Shown here: positions 1 through 6,407 of the stretch, one piece after another
Numbering within the stretch: position 1 is the first letter of the stretch
Layout of the letters: every line of letters begins with the position of its first letter
Assembly: GCA_021793635.1 (NCBI GenBank)
Contig: JAJYSI010000184.1
Span: 1-6,800 of the forward strand
DNA from: Bacteroidota bacterium
GTDB taxonomy: Bacteria; Bacteroidota; Ignavibacteria; Ignavibacteriales; Ignavibacteriaceae
Length of the DNA stretch: 6,800 bases
Direction: 5' to 3'
The notes under the pieces: model-generated
Database searches by the model: none
The model's input: the letters and a program-made list of their open reading frames with translations, nothing else
Told to the model about the DNA's origin: nothing
Made by a program: the position numbers and the translations under genes

Positions 1-479
1 TGAAAGAAAAGTGGGAAGCTTTAGTTCCGGATCATCCGTTTGACCTTACATTCCTTAACGGTGACTTCAATAAGATGTATGCTTCGGAGGAAAGAACACA
101 AAAAATATTTTATATCTTCGGTGTTTTAGCTATAGCTCTTGCAAGCCTCGGTCTTTTCGGTCTTGTTTCATTCAGCGTACAGCAGCGAACCAAAGAAATC
201 GGAATAAGAAAAACTTTAGGAGCCGGTACAGGAAATATTCTTGCTTTATTATCAAAGGATTATATAAAACTTATTGCCCTTGCAAATATTATTGCAATTC
301 CTTTAGCATGGTACGCAGCAAGTAAGTGGCTGGAAGGATTTGCATATAGGACTGAAATAAGCGTTTGGATATTTATCCTGGTAATGGCTTTAACCTTGAT
401 GCTTGTGATAATTATAATCGGAATACAAGCAATTAAAGCGGCAACAGCAAACCCAATAAAATCCTTGAGGTATGAATGA
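1..479 (+). CDS. ABC transporter permease, MacB/FtsX type, C-terminal part (5' end outside window)
   Basis: The frame is open from base 3, well before the first ATG at 75, so the gene starts upstream of the window and only about 158 C-terminal residues are present. The visible part begins with the end of a periplasmic core domain (KEKWEALVPDHPFDLTFLNG) and then gives the last FtsX-type membrane domain. That domain has three hydrophobic helices, at about residues 38-60, 83-104 and 116-140 of the fragment. The loop motif RTKEIGIRKTLGAG follows the first helix, and the tail is NPIKSLRYE. In this family such permeases pair with a separate ATPase to drive export or to couple ATP use to periplasmic machinery; the substrate cannot be told. 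The fragment is closely similar over its whole length to the end of the gene at 1253-3679, so the two are paralogues on the same strand. The gene stops at TGA 477-479, converging on the protease gene at 594-908. Confidence 0.93.
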   Translation, partial: KEKWEALVPDHPFDLTFLNGDFNKMYASEERTQKIFYIFGVLAIALASLGLFGLVSFSVQQRTKEIGIRKTLGAGTGNILALLSKDYIKLIALANIIAIPLAWYAASKWLEGFAYRTEISVWIFILVMALTLMLVIIIIGIQAIKAATANPIKSLRYE

Positions 480-482
480 AAC

Positions 483-509
483 AAGCTGTCAGCACTCAGC
501 GTTCAGCTT
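483..509. repeat. Short hairpin containing three 7-bp TCAGCnn repeats
   Basis: AAGCTG (483-488) can pair with CAGCTT (504-509). Inside lie three tandem heptamers, TCAGCAC, TCAGCGT and TCAGCTT (489-509). The element starts four bases after the permease stop, between two convergent genes, so it may act as a weak terminator, but no T-tract follows. A related dyad, GCAGA..TCTGC with an internal TCAGC, lies at 985-1007 on the other side of the protease gene. The similarity is short and may be chance or a small dispersed repeat. Confidence 0.35.
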
Positions 510-524
510 TAGTAAGAAATTTAT

Positions 525-593
525 CTACATGCTGTCAAAGTGCGCACCAATGATAGCCGCAACGGGTTTTAATTTTTTAGATATAGGATCCGG
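525..593 (-). pseudogene. In-frame continuation of the aspartic protease beyond its stop codon
   Basis: Reading on from TAA 594-596 in the same frame gives PDPISKKLKPVAAIIGAH and then FDSM before TAG at 525-527. Family members typically carry a segment of the kind G-L-E-V-D-P-x-x-x-x-L-x-P-V at exactly this place, so GV-stop-PDPISKKLKPV aligns with the stop at the position of a Glu or similar residue. A single base change, for example GAA to TAA, would explain it. The good conservation of the tail suggests the nonsense change is recent or not real. Confidence 0.65.
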
Positions 594-908
594 TTATACA
601 CCAAAACCTTCAAGTGCCATTGCTCCAAGCATGTATAGCGAGTTTTTTGGTCCGAACATTACCAATGAAGGTAAAGTTTCAGCAGGTTCAGTTGTAGTTA
701 GAAGTGCCGAACCAAGTAAGCGTCTATCCCTTAGACCATCTGCCAGAGTCACTTCCCTGCTCAGCAAAGGTGAAATTCCGATTTTTTCTAATTTGTCTTC
801 GGGTGCGAAAGTATACAACGATCCTGTATCAACCCAAAAGTCTTCTTCGAAGAAAAGTTCCGATTTTAGCGGGTTAGAAACTTTAACATGTACTTTAAAC
901 ATTTCCAT
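594..908 (-). CDS. Clan AA (retropepsin-like) aspartic protease, C-terminally truncated by an in-frame stop
   Basis: I chose ATG 906-908 (MEMFKVHVKVSNP) because single-domain members of this family begin with such a strand. The frame stays open upstream to a TTG at 953, but the extra residues MLHWFQKIISKRETA do not look like the family and have no good ribosome binding site. From 908 the product is 104 residues. The catalytic motif FWVDTGSLYTFAP puts the active-site aspartate at about residue 27. It is followed by LEKIGI, the LADG turn, VMFGP and LGAMALEGFGV, all in the usual order. The family is cytosolic and thought to act as a homodimer, one DTG per subunit; substrates are generally unknown. 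The protein ends at TAA 594-596, about 22 residues earlier than expected, and the same frame then continues with a family-like C-terminus to 525. It may be a pseudogene, a recently shortened protein or a sequencing error. It stands alone, convergent with the upstream permease fragment. Confidence 0.8.
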   Translation of the reverse strand: MEMFKVHVKVSNPLKSELFFEEDFWVDTGSLYTFAPEDKLEKIGISPLLSREVTLADGLRDRRLLGSALLTTTEPAETLPSLVMFGPKNSLYMLGAMALEGFGV

Positions 909-953
909 GGCAGTTTCTCGCTTTGAAATTATTTTCTGAAACCAATGTAGCAA

Positions 954-1252
954 AGATACCAGCTAAAATCAATGAAAGGAAAAAGCAGACAGCTTTCAGC
1001 AATCTGCCTCCGATTATTCGCAGTTGGCGTTAACCTGGCAACTTAAAACTTATTGTAACGTACGAATACGGACGCAACCGTTTGATAACGGACGATTAAT
1101 AAATATAAAACGCGCTTTCCAATTATATTTATATGAAATTATATGGCACCATTGTTGAAAATAATATTTTGAATTAATTTTACTGTCAGCAATGTATAAC
1201 CGGGGCATTCTTAATGGCTTCTGATTATACAAATAAAATTCGGGGTCGAATT
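954..1252. other. Non-coding gap before the second permease
   Basis: About 300 bases without a supportable gene. It contains a small dyad at 985-1007 (GCAGA / TCTGC around a TCAGC core) and a faint echo of the 21-bp repeat seen at 6417-6800. The echo is two or three units near 1072, 1092 and 1112, of which 1107-1124 is closest to the array unit at 6728-6746. The promoter of the permease must lie here or further upstream, but I see no convincing one: TTGAAT near 1169 and TATAAC near 1194 are about 20 bases apart, too far for a standard promoter. Confidence 0.4.
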
Positions 1253-3679
1253 ATGTTAAAAAATTATTTCAAGATAGCATTCAGGAATCTTCTCCGCCAT
1301 AAGATGTATTCCATAATTAATATCAGCGGACTTACAATCGGGATAACCTGCTGCCTGCTGATTCTTTTCTACGTGTTCTATGAATTAAGCTACGATAAAT
1401 TCTTTAAAAATGCCGACAGGATCTTTCGTATAAATACGGATTTAAAATTCGGCGCAACCGAGCTTGCGCTTCCTGTTGTTTCTGATATGATGGGACCGAT
1501 ATTAAAAAAAGATTATCCTCAGGTTGAAGAATACACTCGTATTTATAATATCGACAATAACGTATATATAAAGAAAGGCGATCAATTCTTCAACGAACGC
1601 AGGATGGCATGCGTAGACTCTACATTTTTTAAAGTATTTTCGTTTCCCGTACTCTATGGGAATAAAGAATATGCACTTAACGAACCGAATTCTGTTGTAA
1701 TAACACAATCCATTGCAGATAAATATTTCGGTACCGATAATGCAGTCGGCAAATACCTCGAAACAAATATTTACGGAAATACTTTGTTTAAGGTTACCGC
1801 AGTAATTAAAGATATGCCGGATAATTCACACTTCCAATTTGATTTTCTCTTTCCGATGAAAACTTTAAGATATGAATGGGGAAACTTTGTCTCTTCAAAT
1901 TTTCATACATATCTTTTATTAAGAAAGGGAGTCGATTATAAAGAGTTCGAAAAAAACTTTGAAGAATATAACGACAGGTATTCTATACCGTATGCTAAAA
2001 AAGTTCTGCAAATTAAAAGCAAAGAAGATTTTTATAAGGCGGGAAATAAAATAGAGAATTCTCTGATTCCTATAACGGACATCCACTTATATTCGAAGCG
2101 TGTACAGGAACTCAGCCCAAGCGGTAATATAGAATATGTTTATATCCTATCGGCAGTAGCATTGTTTATTCTGCTGATAGCATGCATCAACTTTATGAAT
2201 TTGACAACTGCAGGCTCTGCAAACCGTGCAAGAGAAGTCGGCATAAGAAAAGTACTTGGTACTGAGCGTAAGAATCTTGTCTTTCAATTTCTTACCGAAT
2301 CAATTTTGACGGCATTTATCTCGGTTATAATTTCTATTGTTATTGCTTACGATATTCTTCCGCTGTTTAATAATTTAATTGGAAAGAAGCTGGACAGCAA
2401 AATAATTTTTTCAACTCCTATTTTAATTTTCCTTCTTGTTCTTCCTTTACTGGTAGGAATAATTGCCGGAAGCTATCCTTCATTTTATCTTTCCCGATTC
2501 ATGCCGGGAGAGATTATGAAAGGCAAGCTTTCACGCGGCAGTAAAAGCGGAAAGCTTAGAAGCACATTGGTAATTTTTCAGTTTGCAGCTTCAATAATCC
2601 TTATCACCGGGACATTTATTATTTACAGGCAGCTAAATTATATTCAGACAAAAAAGCTGGGCTATCAAAAAGACCAGATGCTGATTATAAATGATACTTA
2701 CATGCTTGGCAATAATGTTAATTCTTTTAAGAACGAAATGCTGAAAGTACCGGGAGTAATTTCGGGAACGGTATCCTCGTTTCTTCCCATTCCTTCGGAA
2801 AGAAATTTCAGCGCATTTTATACCAGTGCTGCAGATGTTGCCGGAAGCGGTCTAACCATGCAAAGATGGAGAATAGATTATGATTATTTTAAAACTCTCG
2901 GAATAAAATTAATCGAAGGGAGAAACTTCTTGCGGGATTTCGGAACTGATTCAGCATCAATAATTTTAAATGAAACCGCTGTTAAGCAATTAGGATTTAA
3001 AGATCCCTTAAACAAACTTATGTACACCTGGGTAGCAGGCGGACGGATAAAAACTTACAAGGTAATCGGAGTTGTTAAGGATTTTAATTTTGAATCTTTG
3101 CATCAGGATATAGGACCTTTGTGCTTTGTGTTAGAACCGAGTAACGGACTTATTACTTTCAAAGTAAGCGCGGGAAAAATTTCTTCTATTATTAATGAAG
3201 CGGAATATAAATGGAAAAGCATTGCAGCCGGAATGCCTTTCAGTTTCAGGTTCCTTGATGATTCTTTTAATGAAGTTTATAAGAATGAAAGAAGAATTGG
3301 TTTGATCGCACTGTCATTTTCAGTGCTGACAATCTTTATAGCTTGTCTCGGCTTATTTGGACTTGCCACTTTCCTTGTTGAGCAAAAGACTAAAGAGATC
3401 GGAATAAGAAAAGTTCTTGGCGCTTCTATTCCGTCAATTCTTTTTATGCTTTCTAAAGAATTTTTGAAGTGGATCATCATAGCAAACATAGCTGCAATAC
3501 CGGTTGCATATTATTTTATGAACAACTGGCTTAACGACTTTGCTTACAGAATAAATATAAGCTGGTGGATATTTGCTTTTGCAGGAGGAATTGCTTTAAT
3601 AATAGCACTGGCAACAATTAGTGTTAAAGCTTTAAGAGCGGCGGCGGCGAATCCGGTAAAAAGCCTGCGGTACGAGTAA
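1253..3679 (+). CDS. ABC transporter permease, MacB/FtsX type, full length with two core and two FtsX domains
   Basis: The product is 808 residues from ATG 1253, the usual size for the duplicated-domain permeases of this group. The frame is open from ATG 1214, but MLKNYFKIAFRNLLRHK is the typical family N-terminus and GGGG sits a short distance upstream (1242-1245), so 1253 is preferred. Order: TM1 at about 20-44, first periplasmic core domain at about 45-290, TM2-TM4 at about 296-412 with the cytoplasmic motif REVGIRKVLGT at 327-337, TM5 at 438-460, second core domain at about 461-680, then TM6-TM8 at about 685-795 with TKEIGIRKVLGAS at 713-725 and the tail NPVKSLRYE. It has no ATP-binding domain and needs a separate ATPase subunit, not in this window. 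It would sit in the inner membrane with both core domains in the periplasm. Substrate unknown: exporters of peptides, lipoproteins or drugs all use this fold. It is a paralogue of the fragment at 1-479. Confidence 0.95.
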   Translation: MLKNYFKIAFRNLLRHKMYSIINISGLTIGITCCLLILFYVFYELSYDKFFKNADRIFRINTDLKFGATELALPVVSDMMGPILKKDYPQVEEYTRIYNIDNNVYIKKGDQFFNERRMACVDSTFFKVFSFPVLYGNKEYALNEPNSVVITQSIADKYFGTDNAVGKYLETNIYGNTLFKVTAVIKDMPDNSHFQFDFLFPMKTLRYEWGNFVSSNFHTYLLLRKGVDYKEFEKNFEEYNDRYSIPYAKKVLQIKSKEDFYKAGNKIENSLIPITDIHLYSKRVQELSPSGNIEYVYILSAVALFILLIACINFMNLTTAGSANRAREVGIRKVLGTERKNLVFQFLTESILTAFISVIISIVIAYDILPLFNNLIGKKLDSKIIFSTPILIFLLVLPLLVGIIAGSYPSFYLSRFMPGEIMKGKLSRGSKSGKLRSTLVIFQFAASIILITGTFIIYRQLNYIQTKKLGYQKDQMLIINDTYMLGNNVNSFKNEMLKVPGVISGTVSSFLPIPSERNFSAFYTSAADVAGSGLTMQRWRIDYDYFKTLGIKLIEGRNFLRDFGTDSASIILNETAVKQLGFKDPLNKLMYTWVAGGRIKTYKVIGVVKDFNFESLHQDIGPLCFVLEPSNGLITFKVSAGKISSIINEAEYKWKSIAAGMPFSFRFLDDSFNEVYKNERRIGLIALSFSVLTIFIACLGLFGLATFLVEQKTKEIGIRKVLGASIPSILFMLSKEFLKWIIIANIAAIPVAYYFMNNWLNDFAYRINISWWIFAFAGGIALIIALATISVKALRAAAANPVKSLRYE

Positions 3680-3707
3680 AATAGTTTTTTTATCCGAATA
3701 AAAATCG

Positions 3708-3741
3708 CGAGAAAATTCATAACGGCTTTACCGTTATCTCG
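3708..3741. terminator. Hairpin downstream of the permease, possible terminator without T-tract
   Basis: ATAACGG (3719-3725) pairs perfectly with CCGTTAT (3731-3737) around a 5-base loop. CGAG (3708-3711) and CTCG (3738-3741) can extend the stem across a one-sided 7-base bulge. It lies about 40 bases after the permease stop. A T-run occurs before the hairpin (3685-3691) rather than after it, so it does not fit a classical intrinsic terminator, and it may instead stabilise the 3' end of the message. Confidence 0.4.
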
Positions 3742-3778
3742 GCGAAGAATATTAATCGTTGAGATATTAATTCATTTT

Positions 3779-3797
3779 TTTTTGAATTATTCAAAAA
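3779..3797. promoter_or_regulatory. Perfect 19-bp palindrome overlapping the promoter, operator candidate
   Basis: TTTTTGAATTATTCAAAAA has two perfect 9-base arms around a single T at 3788. It covers the upstream promoter element (TTTG 3781-3784) and part of the spacer, the place where a dimeric repressor would block polymerase. Both arms are AT-rich, and an alternative pairing AATTCA (3769-3774) with TGAATT (3783-3788) overlaps it, so chance is not excluded. Confidence 0.35.
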
Positions 3798-3812
3798 TAA
3801 AATTTATATTGG
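3781..3812 (+). promoter_or_regulatory. Candidate promoter of the two-gene RNase operon
   Basis: TTTG at 3781-3784 is followed after 20 bases by TATATTGG at 3805-3812. This is close to the Bacteroidota pattern of TTTG, about 19-21 bases, then TAnnTTTG. The same bases also read as a sigma-70-like pair, TTGAAT (3782-3787) and TATATT (3805-3810), with 17 bases between. Transcription would start near 3818 and leave a leader of about 60 to 120 bases depending on the start codon used. In an AT-rich gap such matches can occur by chance. Confidence 0.4.
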
Positions 3813-3836
3813 GGCAAAAATTAAAAGGGTAAATGC

Positions 3837-3866
3837 ATGAAATCGAGTTTACGGAAAAAATTTTAA
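3837..3866 (+). other. Nine-codon leader reading frame MKSSLRKKF with a good ribosome binding site
   Basis: ATG 3837 is preceded by AAAAGGG (3823-3829) at 7 bases, better placed than any site near ATG 3937. The frame ends at TAA 3864-3866, which runs into the next ribosome-binding-like sequence AAAGGGG. It could be a translated leader. Alternatively it is the true N-terminus of the next gene, separated from it by one surplus A in the run at 3855-3860. With five As instead of six the frame would read MKSSLRKNFKGVKIKITVLN and on into the downstream protein. Confidence 0.25.
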
Positions 3867-3936
3867 AGGGGTTAAAATTAAAATTACAGTTCTAAATACG
3901 GAAAGCTCTCAAATAACGGAGATAACAGAGACCAAA
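3865..3936 (+). other. Ribosome-binding-like site and coding-like extension upstream of the annotated start
   Basis: The frame of the gene at 3937 is open back to the TGA at 3838-3840. The stretch before ATG 3937 reads KITVLNTESSQITEITETK, which looks like protein rather than noise. It has no ATG, GTG or TTG. AAAGGGG (3865-3871 region) lies five or six bases before an ATT codon at 3877, mirroring the GAGGAGG-TTAATAA-ATG arrangement of the next gene. ATT starts are rare but known, for example infC. The ATG at 3937 has only GGAG at 3918-3921, 15 bases away. Confidence 0.4.
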
Positions 3937-4941
3937 ATGCTTTGGACCTCTCTTCTTCTCGCCGAACAGATATTTTATGCCGGCAGGCTTACCACATTTG
4001 TAGATATAAAAAATTTCTTAACCTCTCTTAATGATAAGCAAAAGTATTTTGGATTGGAAACCATTCTTCCCGCGGTCTTTATTGAAAAAGAAGTTTTAGA
4101 AAACTTTCCAGTATTCATTAAATATTTTCGAAAGTATGATTCAATAAAACATAAAAACAAGAATGAACTTTTAAGTTTTCTAAAAGCTAAAAAAGGTCTT
4201 GAGAAAATATTAGATATGGCTTTCTACAGAATTGATTGCCTCCTAAAGGAATTCCATCTTGATGAACTGCTTCCGCTTGTTACTAAAAAATTGGGGGACG
4301 GAATTTATCCGATGACTTTTTTGTATGCTTCCAACAGCGCCGACATGATAAAAGAAAGGATCGATCGCCTAACCAGTCTTTTTGAAATGAAAGACAATTT
4401 ATTCATGATAAATTCTGATGTTTTTAAAAATATCCCGGCGATAAATATTCAGGAGATACCCGAAAAGATTACGGAAACAAATAATCCTCATTTTATATTT
4501 GGAGAACTTGCATGCCTGCCTTCAATGGAGCTTTTATCCAACCAGCATTTTTCAATCCTGCGGAATAATTATTTGCACGATGCCGATTTATTTAATATCG
4601 TATTTAAAAAATTAAACGATACGATTTTCCATTCTAAGTATGACGTTGAAAATGCAGCTTTAATGAGCGAACTATTCGACACATTTAAACAAAGCTCCGC
4701 TTACTTTGATGAAGTAAATAAAAACAACCAGTTGTTAAGCAATCTTATTAATAACGGCTCTATAAAGGATTCAAATAAAATTTATTTTGCCGTCACTTCA
4801 AAAGAATATATGCTTGAGATAATGGAAAAACTATCTCTAATAGAAAACAGGGATAAATTGTACATTTCTCAAAATATTAATAATTATATAAATACTAAAT
4901 CCATTTGCCCATTTTTAATTTTTGAGGAGGTTAATAAATGA
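3937..4941 (+). CDS. Unrecognised protein, upstream partner of the repeat-NYN ribonuclease
   Basis: I do not recognise this family. From ATG 3937 the product has 334 residues, or 354 if translation starts at ATT 3877. It is rich in Lys, Asn, Ile, Leu and Phe, has no signal peptide and no clear membrane segment, and looks mostly helical: leucine-rich stretches at about 1-30, 45-115 and 235-275. The C-terminal part at about 279-334 reads as strand-helix-strand-strand (KIYFAVTS, EYMLEIMEKL, KLYIS, CPFLIFEE), suggesting a small alpha/beta unit, and the extended N-terminus (KITVLN) would add another strand. The stop TGA 4939-4941 overlaps the ATG of the ribonuclease gene, so the two proteins are probably made in fixed ratio and may bind each other. 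By position it could be an inhibitor, a sensor or an adaptor of the nuclease; nothing in the sequence decides between these. The start codon is uncertain. Confidence 0.8.
   Translation: MLWTSLLLAEQIFYAGRLTTFVDIKNFLTSLNDKQKYFGLETILPAVFIEKEVLENFPVFIKYFRKYDSIKHKNKNELLSFLKAKKGLEKILDMAFYRIDCLLKEFHLDELLPLVTKKLGDGIYPMTFLYASNSADMIKERIDRLTSLFEMKDNLFMINSDVFKNIPAINIQEIPEKITETNNPHFIFGELACLPSMELLSNQHFSILRNNYLHDADLFNIVFKKLNDTIFHSKYDVENAALMSELFDTFKQSSAYFDEVNKNNQLLSNLINNGSIKDSNKIYFAVTSKEYMLEIMEKLSLIENRDKLYISQNINNYINTKSICPFLIFEEVNK
4924..4941 (+). promoter_or_regulatory. Strong Shine-Dalgarno and ATGA start-stop overlap
   Basis: GAGGAGG at 4924-4930 lies seven bases before ATG 4938-4940, and this ATG overlaps the TGA stop (4939-4941) of the upstream gene. 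The site is inside the upstream coding region. It fixes the start of the ribonuclease gene and points to translational coupling. Confidence 0.85.
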
Positions 4942-6407
4942 GTACTAAGTTTGATTATATCCGGACGGAGAACTTTACCGATCTCCCTTCCATTGAAGTC
5001 AAAGATGTTAACGGATTTATTAAATATGCAGACAGCCTGGCAGCAAAGTTTATTTTCTATGTTGAAAATAAACCTGACGGCAGCGATGATACTTCCGAGG
5101 AAATATCCGAACGGCTGTTCTATATCCCGGCAGAAAATATTATATACAAAATTCAAAGCGCGGGTTTTTCTTTTCTTGAAGATTATGCAGAAGCATTAAA
5201 GAACGGATTTTCGGAAGCATGCGAATATTATGATGCCCGCAAAAAGGGCTGCTCTACTTTTCCCGAATACAAGCAGCTTAAGGAGCTCGATATAAATGAT
5301 ATGGAAGCTTTTTCCGCAGCACAAAAAGGAGGCTACGTAAAAGGCTTCGAGGAGTTCAAAAAGAAATACGACATTTATAAAAACACAAAAACAACTTCAA
5401 TAATACAGGATGACCTGAAGAATCCCATCATGCTTATGCAGTATGCTTCAAGCAAGGGATTCCACAACTACCGAGAGTTTGAAAAGGTGTATGATCTCGG
5501 CTTCCCGGATATTTTTATTTATAATGAAGCTGTTGCAAAAGGATTTAAATCCCCGAACGACTTTTACTCCGCAGTACAGGCTGGGTTTAATGATTCTAAA
5601 GACTATGAAGATGCAAAGAGGCTGTCAATCCAGACCCGGCAGGAGTTTGATAATTATAAATATTTTAAATCCAACGGTGCAAAAGGTTTCTCGTGCGATG
5701 AATATGTTCTATTTGATCTTATTAAGAAGCAGGAGAACGGCGCAATTATTTCATTTAAAGAATTGAAGAAAATGTTTGATGCCGAACAGGAAAAATATAA
5801 AATAAGCTTTTCCAATAACGGCAGTAATGAAAAGGATAAAGAAATAAAAGTTATACCTCTCTGGTATAATCAGAAACTTGCTCAGGATGACAGCATAAAA
5901 AAATTCCTGCTTCATAATCAGGATATTAGAAAGCACGGCTTCTATGACGGAGATAAAAATAACTTTGAAATATTCCGGATATCCAGAGTTAAAGTTTATA
6001 TAGACGCAAGTAACGTGACGAGGCACAGCAATAATGAATCAAATAAGAATGCAAAGTTTTCAAACTTAAAGATGGTTGTCGATGAGCTTAAATCAAAAGG
6101 CTTTTCCGATATTGTTGCAATTGCAGATGCTTCGCTTAGGCATCATACCAACGATTACAGCGTGCTTAGCAATCTTAAGAAAGAAATAAATTATTATGAA
6201 GTCCCCTCTCATACTTCGGCAGACGAATTCTTAATTGAAAATGCTCGTAAGGAAAAGTGTCTTTTAGTTTCCAACGATACTTTTAATGATTGGAAGATAA
6301 AAGATAAATGGATTGCCAACAACATAGATTATATCCGCATTCCATTCTTAATTGCCGAAGGTAAAGTTATGATGCCGGCTCTTAAAGCAATATTGAACGG
6401 CGGATAA
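4938..6407 (+). CDS. NYN/PIN-like ribonuclease (Zc3h12a/Regnase type) with N-terminal 14-residue repeats
   Basis: The protein has 489 residues. Residues 1-75 are an acidic N-terminal region. Residues 76-243 are tandem 14-residue repeats of the form G-F-x4-(E/D)-(Y/F)-x2-A-x3, and 244-349 is a charged linker with a low-complexity part near 287-303. Residues about 350-481 form the nuclease domain. There RVKVYIDASNV gives Asp356 and Asn359, ADEFLI gives Asp429, and LVSNDTFNDW gives Asp447 and Asp451. From what I recall of Regnase-1 (D141, N144, D226, D244, D248), the spacings D-3-N, 18 and 4 match exactly, so the metal-binding site of a single-strand RNA endonuclease looks intact. The first Asp of the usual DD pair is Ala428 here. 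The repeats probably form a helical scaffold that binds RNA, a protein partner or a regulator. No signal peptide or membrane helix, so it should be cytosolic. It is the second gene of a coupled pair. Fold call confident; biological role (defence, toxin, RNA decay) not known. Confidence 0.88.
   Translation: MSTKFDYIRTENFTDLPSIEVKDVNGFIKYADSLAAKFIFYVENKPDGSDDTSEEISERLFYIPAENIIYKIQSAGFSFLEDYAEALKNGFSEACEYYDARKKGCSTFPEYKQLKELDINDMEAFSAAQKGGYVKGFEEFKKKYDIYKNTKTTSIIQDDLKNPIMLMQYASSKGFHNYREFEKVYDLGFPDIFIYNEAVAKGFKSPNDFYSAVQAGFNDSKDYEDAKRLSIQTRQEFDNYKYFKSNGAKGFSCDEYVLFDLIKKQENGAIISFKELKKMFDAEQEKYKISFSNNGSNEKDKEIKVIPLWYNQKLAQDDSIKKFLLHNQDIRKHGFYDGDKNNFEIFRISRVKVYIDASNVTRHSNNESNKNAKFSNLKMVVDELKSKGFSDIVAIADASLRHHTNDYSVLSNLKKEINYYEVPSHTSADEFLIENARKEKCLLVSNDTFNDWKIKDKWIANNIDYIRIPFLIAEGKVMMPALKAILNGG
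5163..5666 (+). repeat. Coding region for twelve in-phase 14-residue protein repeats
   Basis: Unit starts fall every 14 residues at 76, 90, 104, 118, 132, then 174, 188, 202, 216 and 230. The intervening 28 residues (146-173) keep the register, with a degenerate unit at 160 that retains Ala170. Position 2 is aromatic or hydrophobic (F77, F91, C105, I119, Y133, F175, F189, F203, F217, I231). Position 8 is Tyr or Phe in nine of ten units, and position 11 is often Ala (86, 100, 128, 198, 212, 226). The DNA units have diverged, so this is an old amplification kept by selection on protein structure. Confidence 0.85.
5985..6380 (+). other. NYN (PIN-like) nuclease domain region
   Basis: Covers residues about 350-481 of the ribonuclease. 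Acidic residues in order are Asp356, Asp397, Asp429, Asp447 and Asp451, with Asn359 and Asn446. The pattern strand-Asp, helix (FSNLKMVVDELKSKG), strand (DIVAIADAS), helix, strand (YYEVPS), helix (ADEFLIENARKE), strand (CLLVSND) is that of the PIN-like fold. Confidence 0.82.

Noticed and set aside
472..939. 155-residue open frame on + between the permeases
   Set aside because: It lies opposite the aspartic protease, whose DTG and LADG motifs are clear. The + frame has a serine-rich, non-family composition typical of an antisense shadow.
1169..1199. Sigma-70-like promoter TTGAAT / TATAAC before the permease
   Set aside because: The spacer is about 20 bases and no TAnnTTTG-type element fits, so I do not call it.
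3833..3895. 20-codon frame starting at ATG 3833
   Set aside because: Its ribosome-binding-like sequence is only about three bases from the ATG, and the peptide is a low-complexity Lys/Leu run.
3877..4941. PIN-like nuclease fold for the upstream partner
   Set aside because: The N-terminal KITVLNTE and the C-terminal YFAVTS faintly recall PIN strands, but the acidic catalytic residues expected at those places (DTN and TxD) are absent.
5443..6026. Additional open frames of about 90-107 residues inside the ribonuclease gene
   Set aside because: They overlap the repeat and nuclease coding region in other frames, lack ribosome binding sites and have no recognisable motif.
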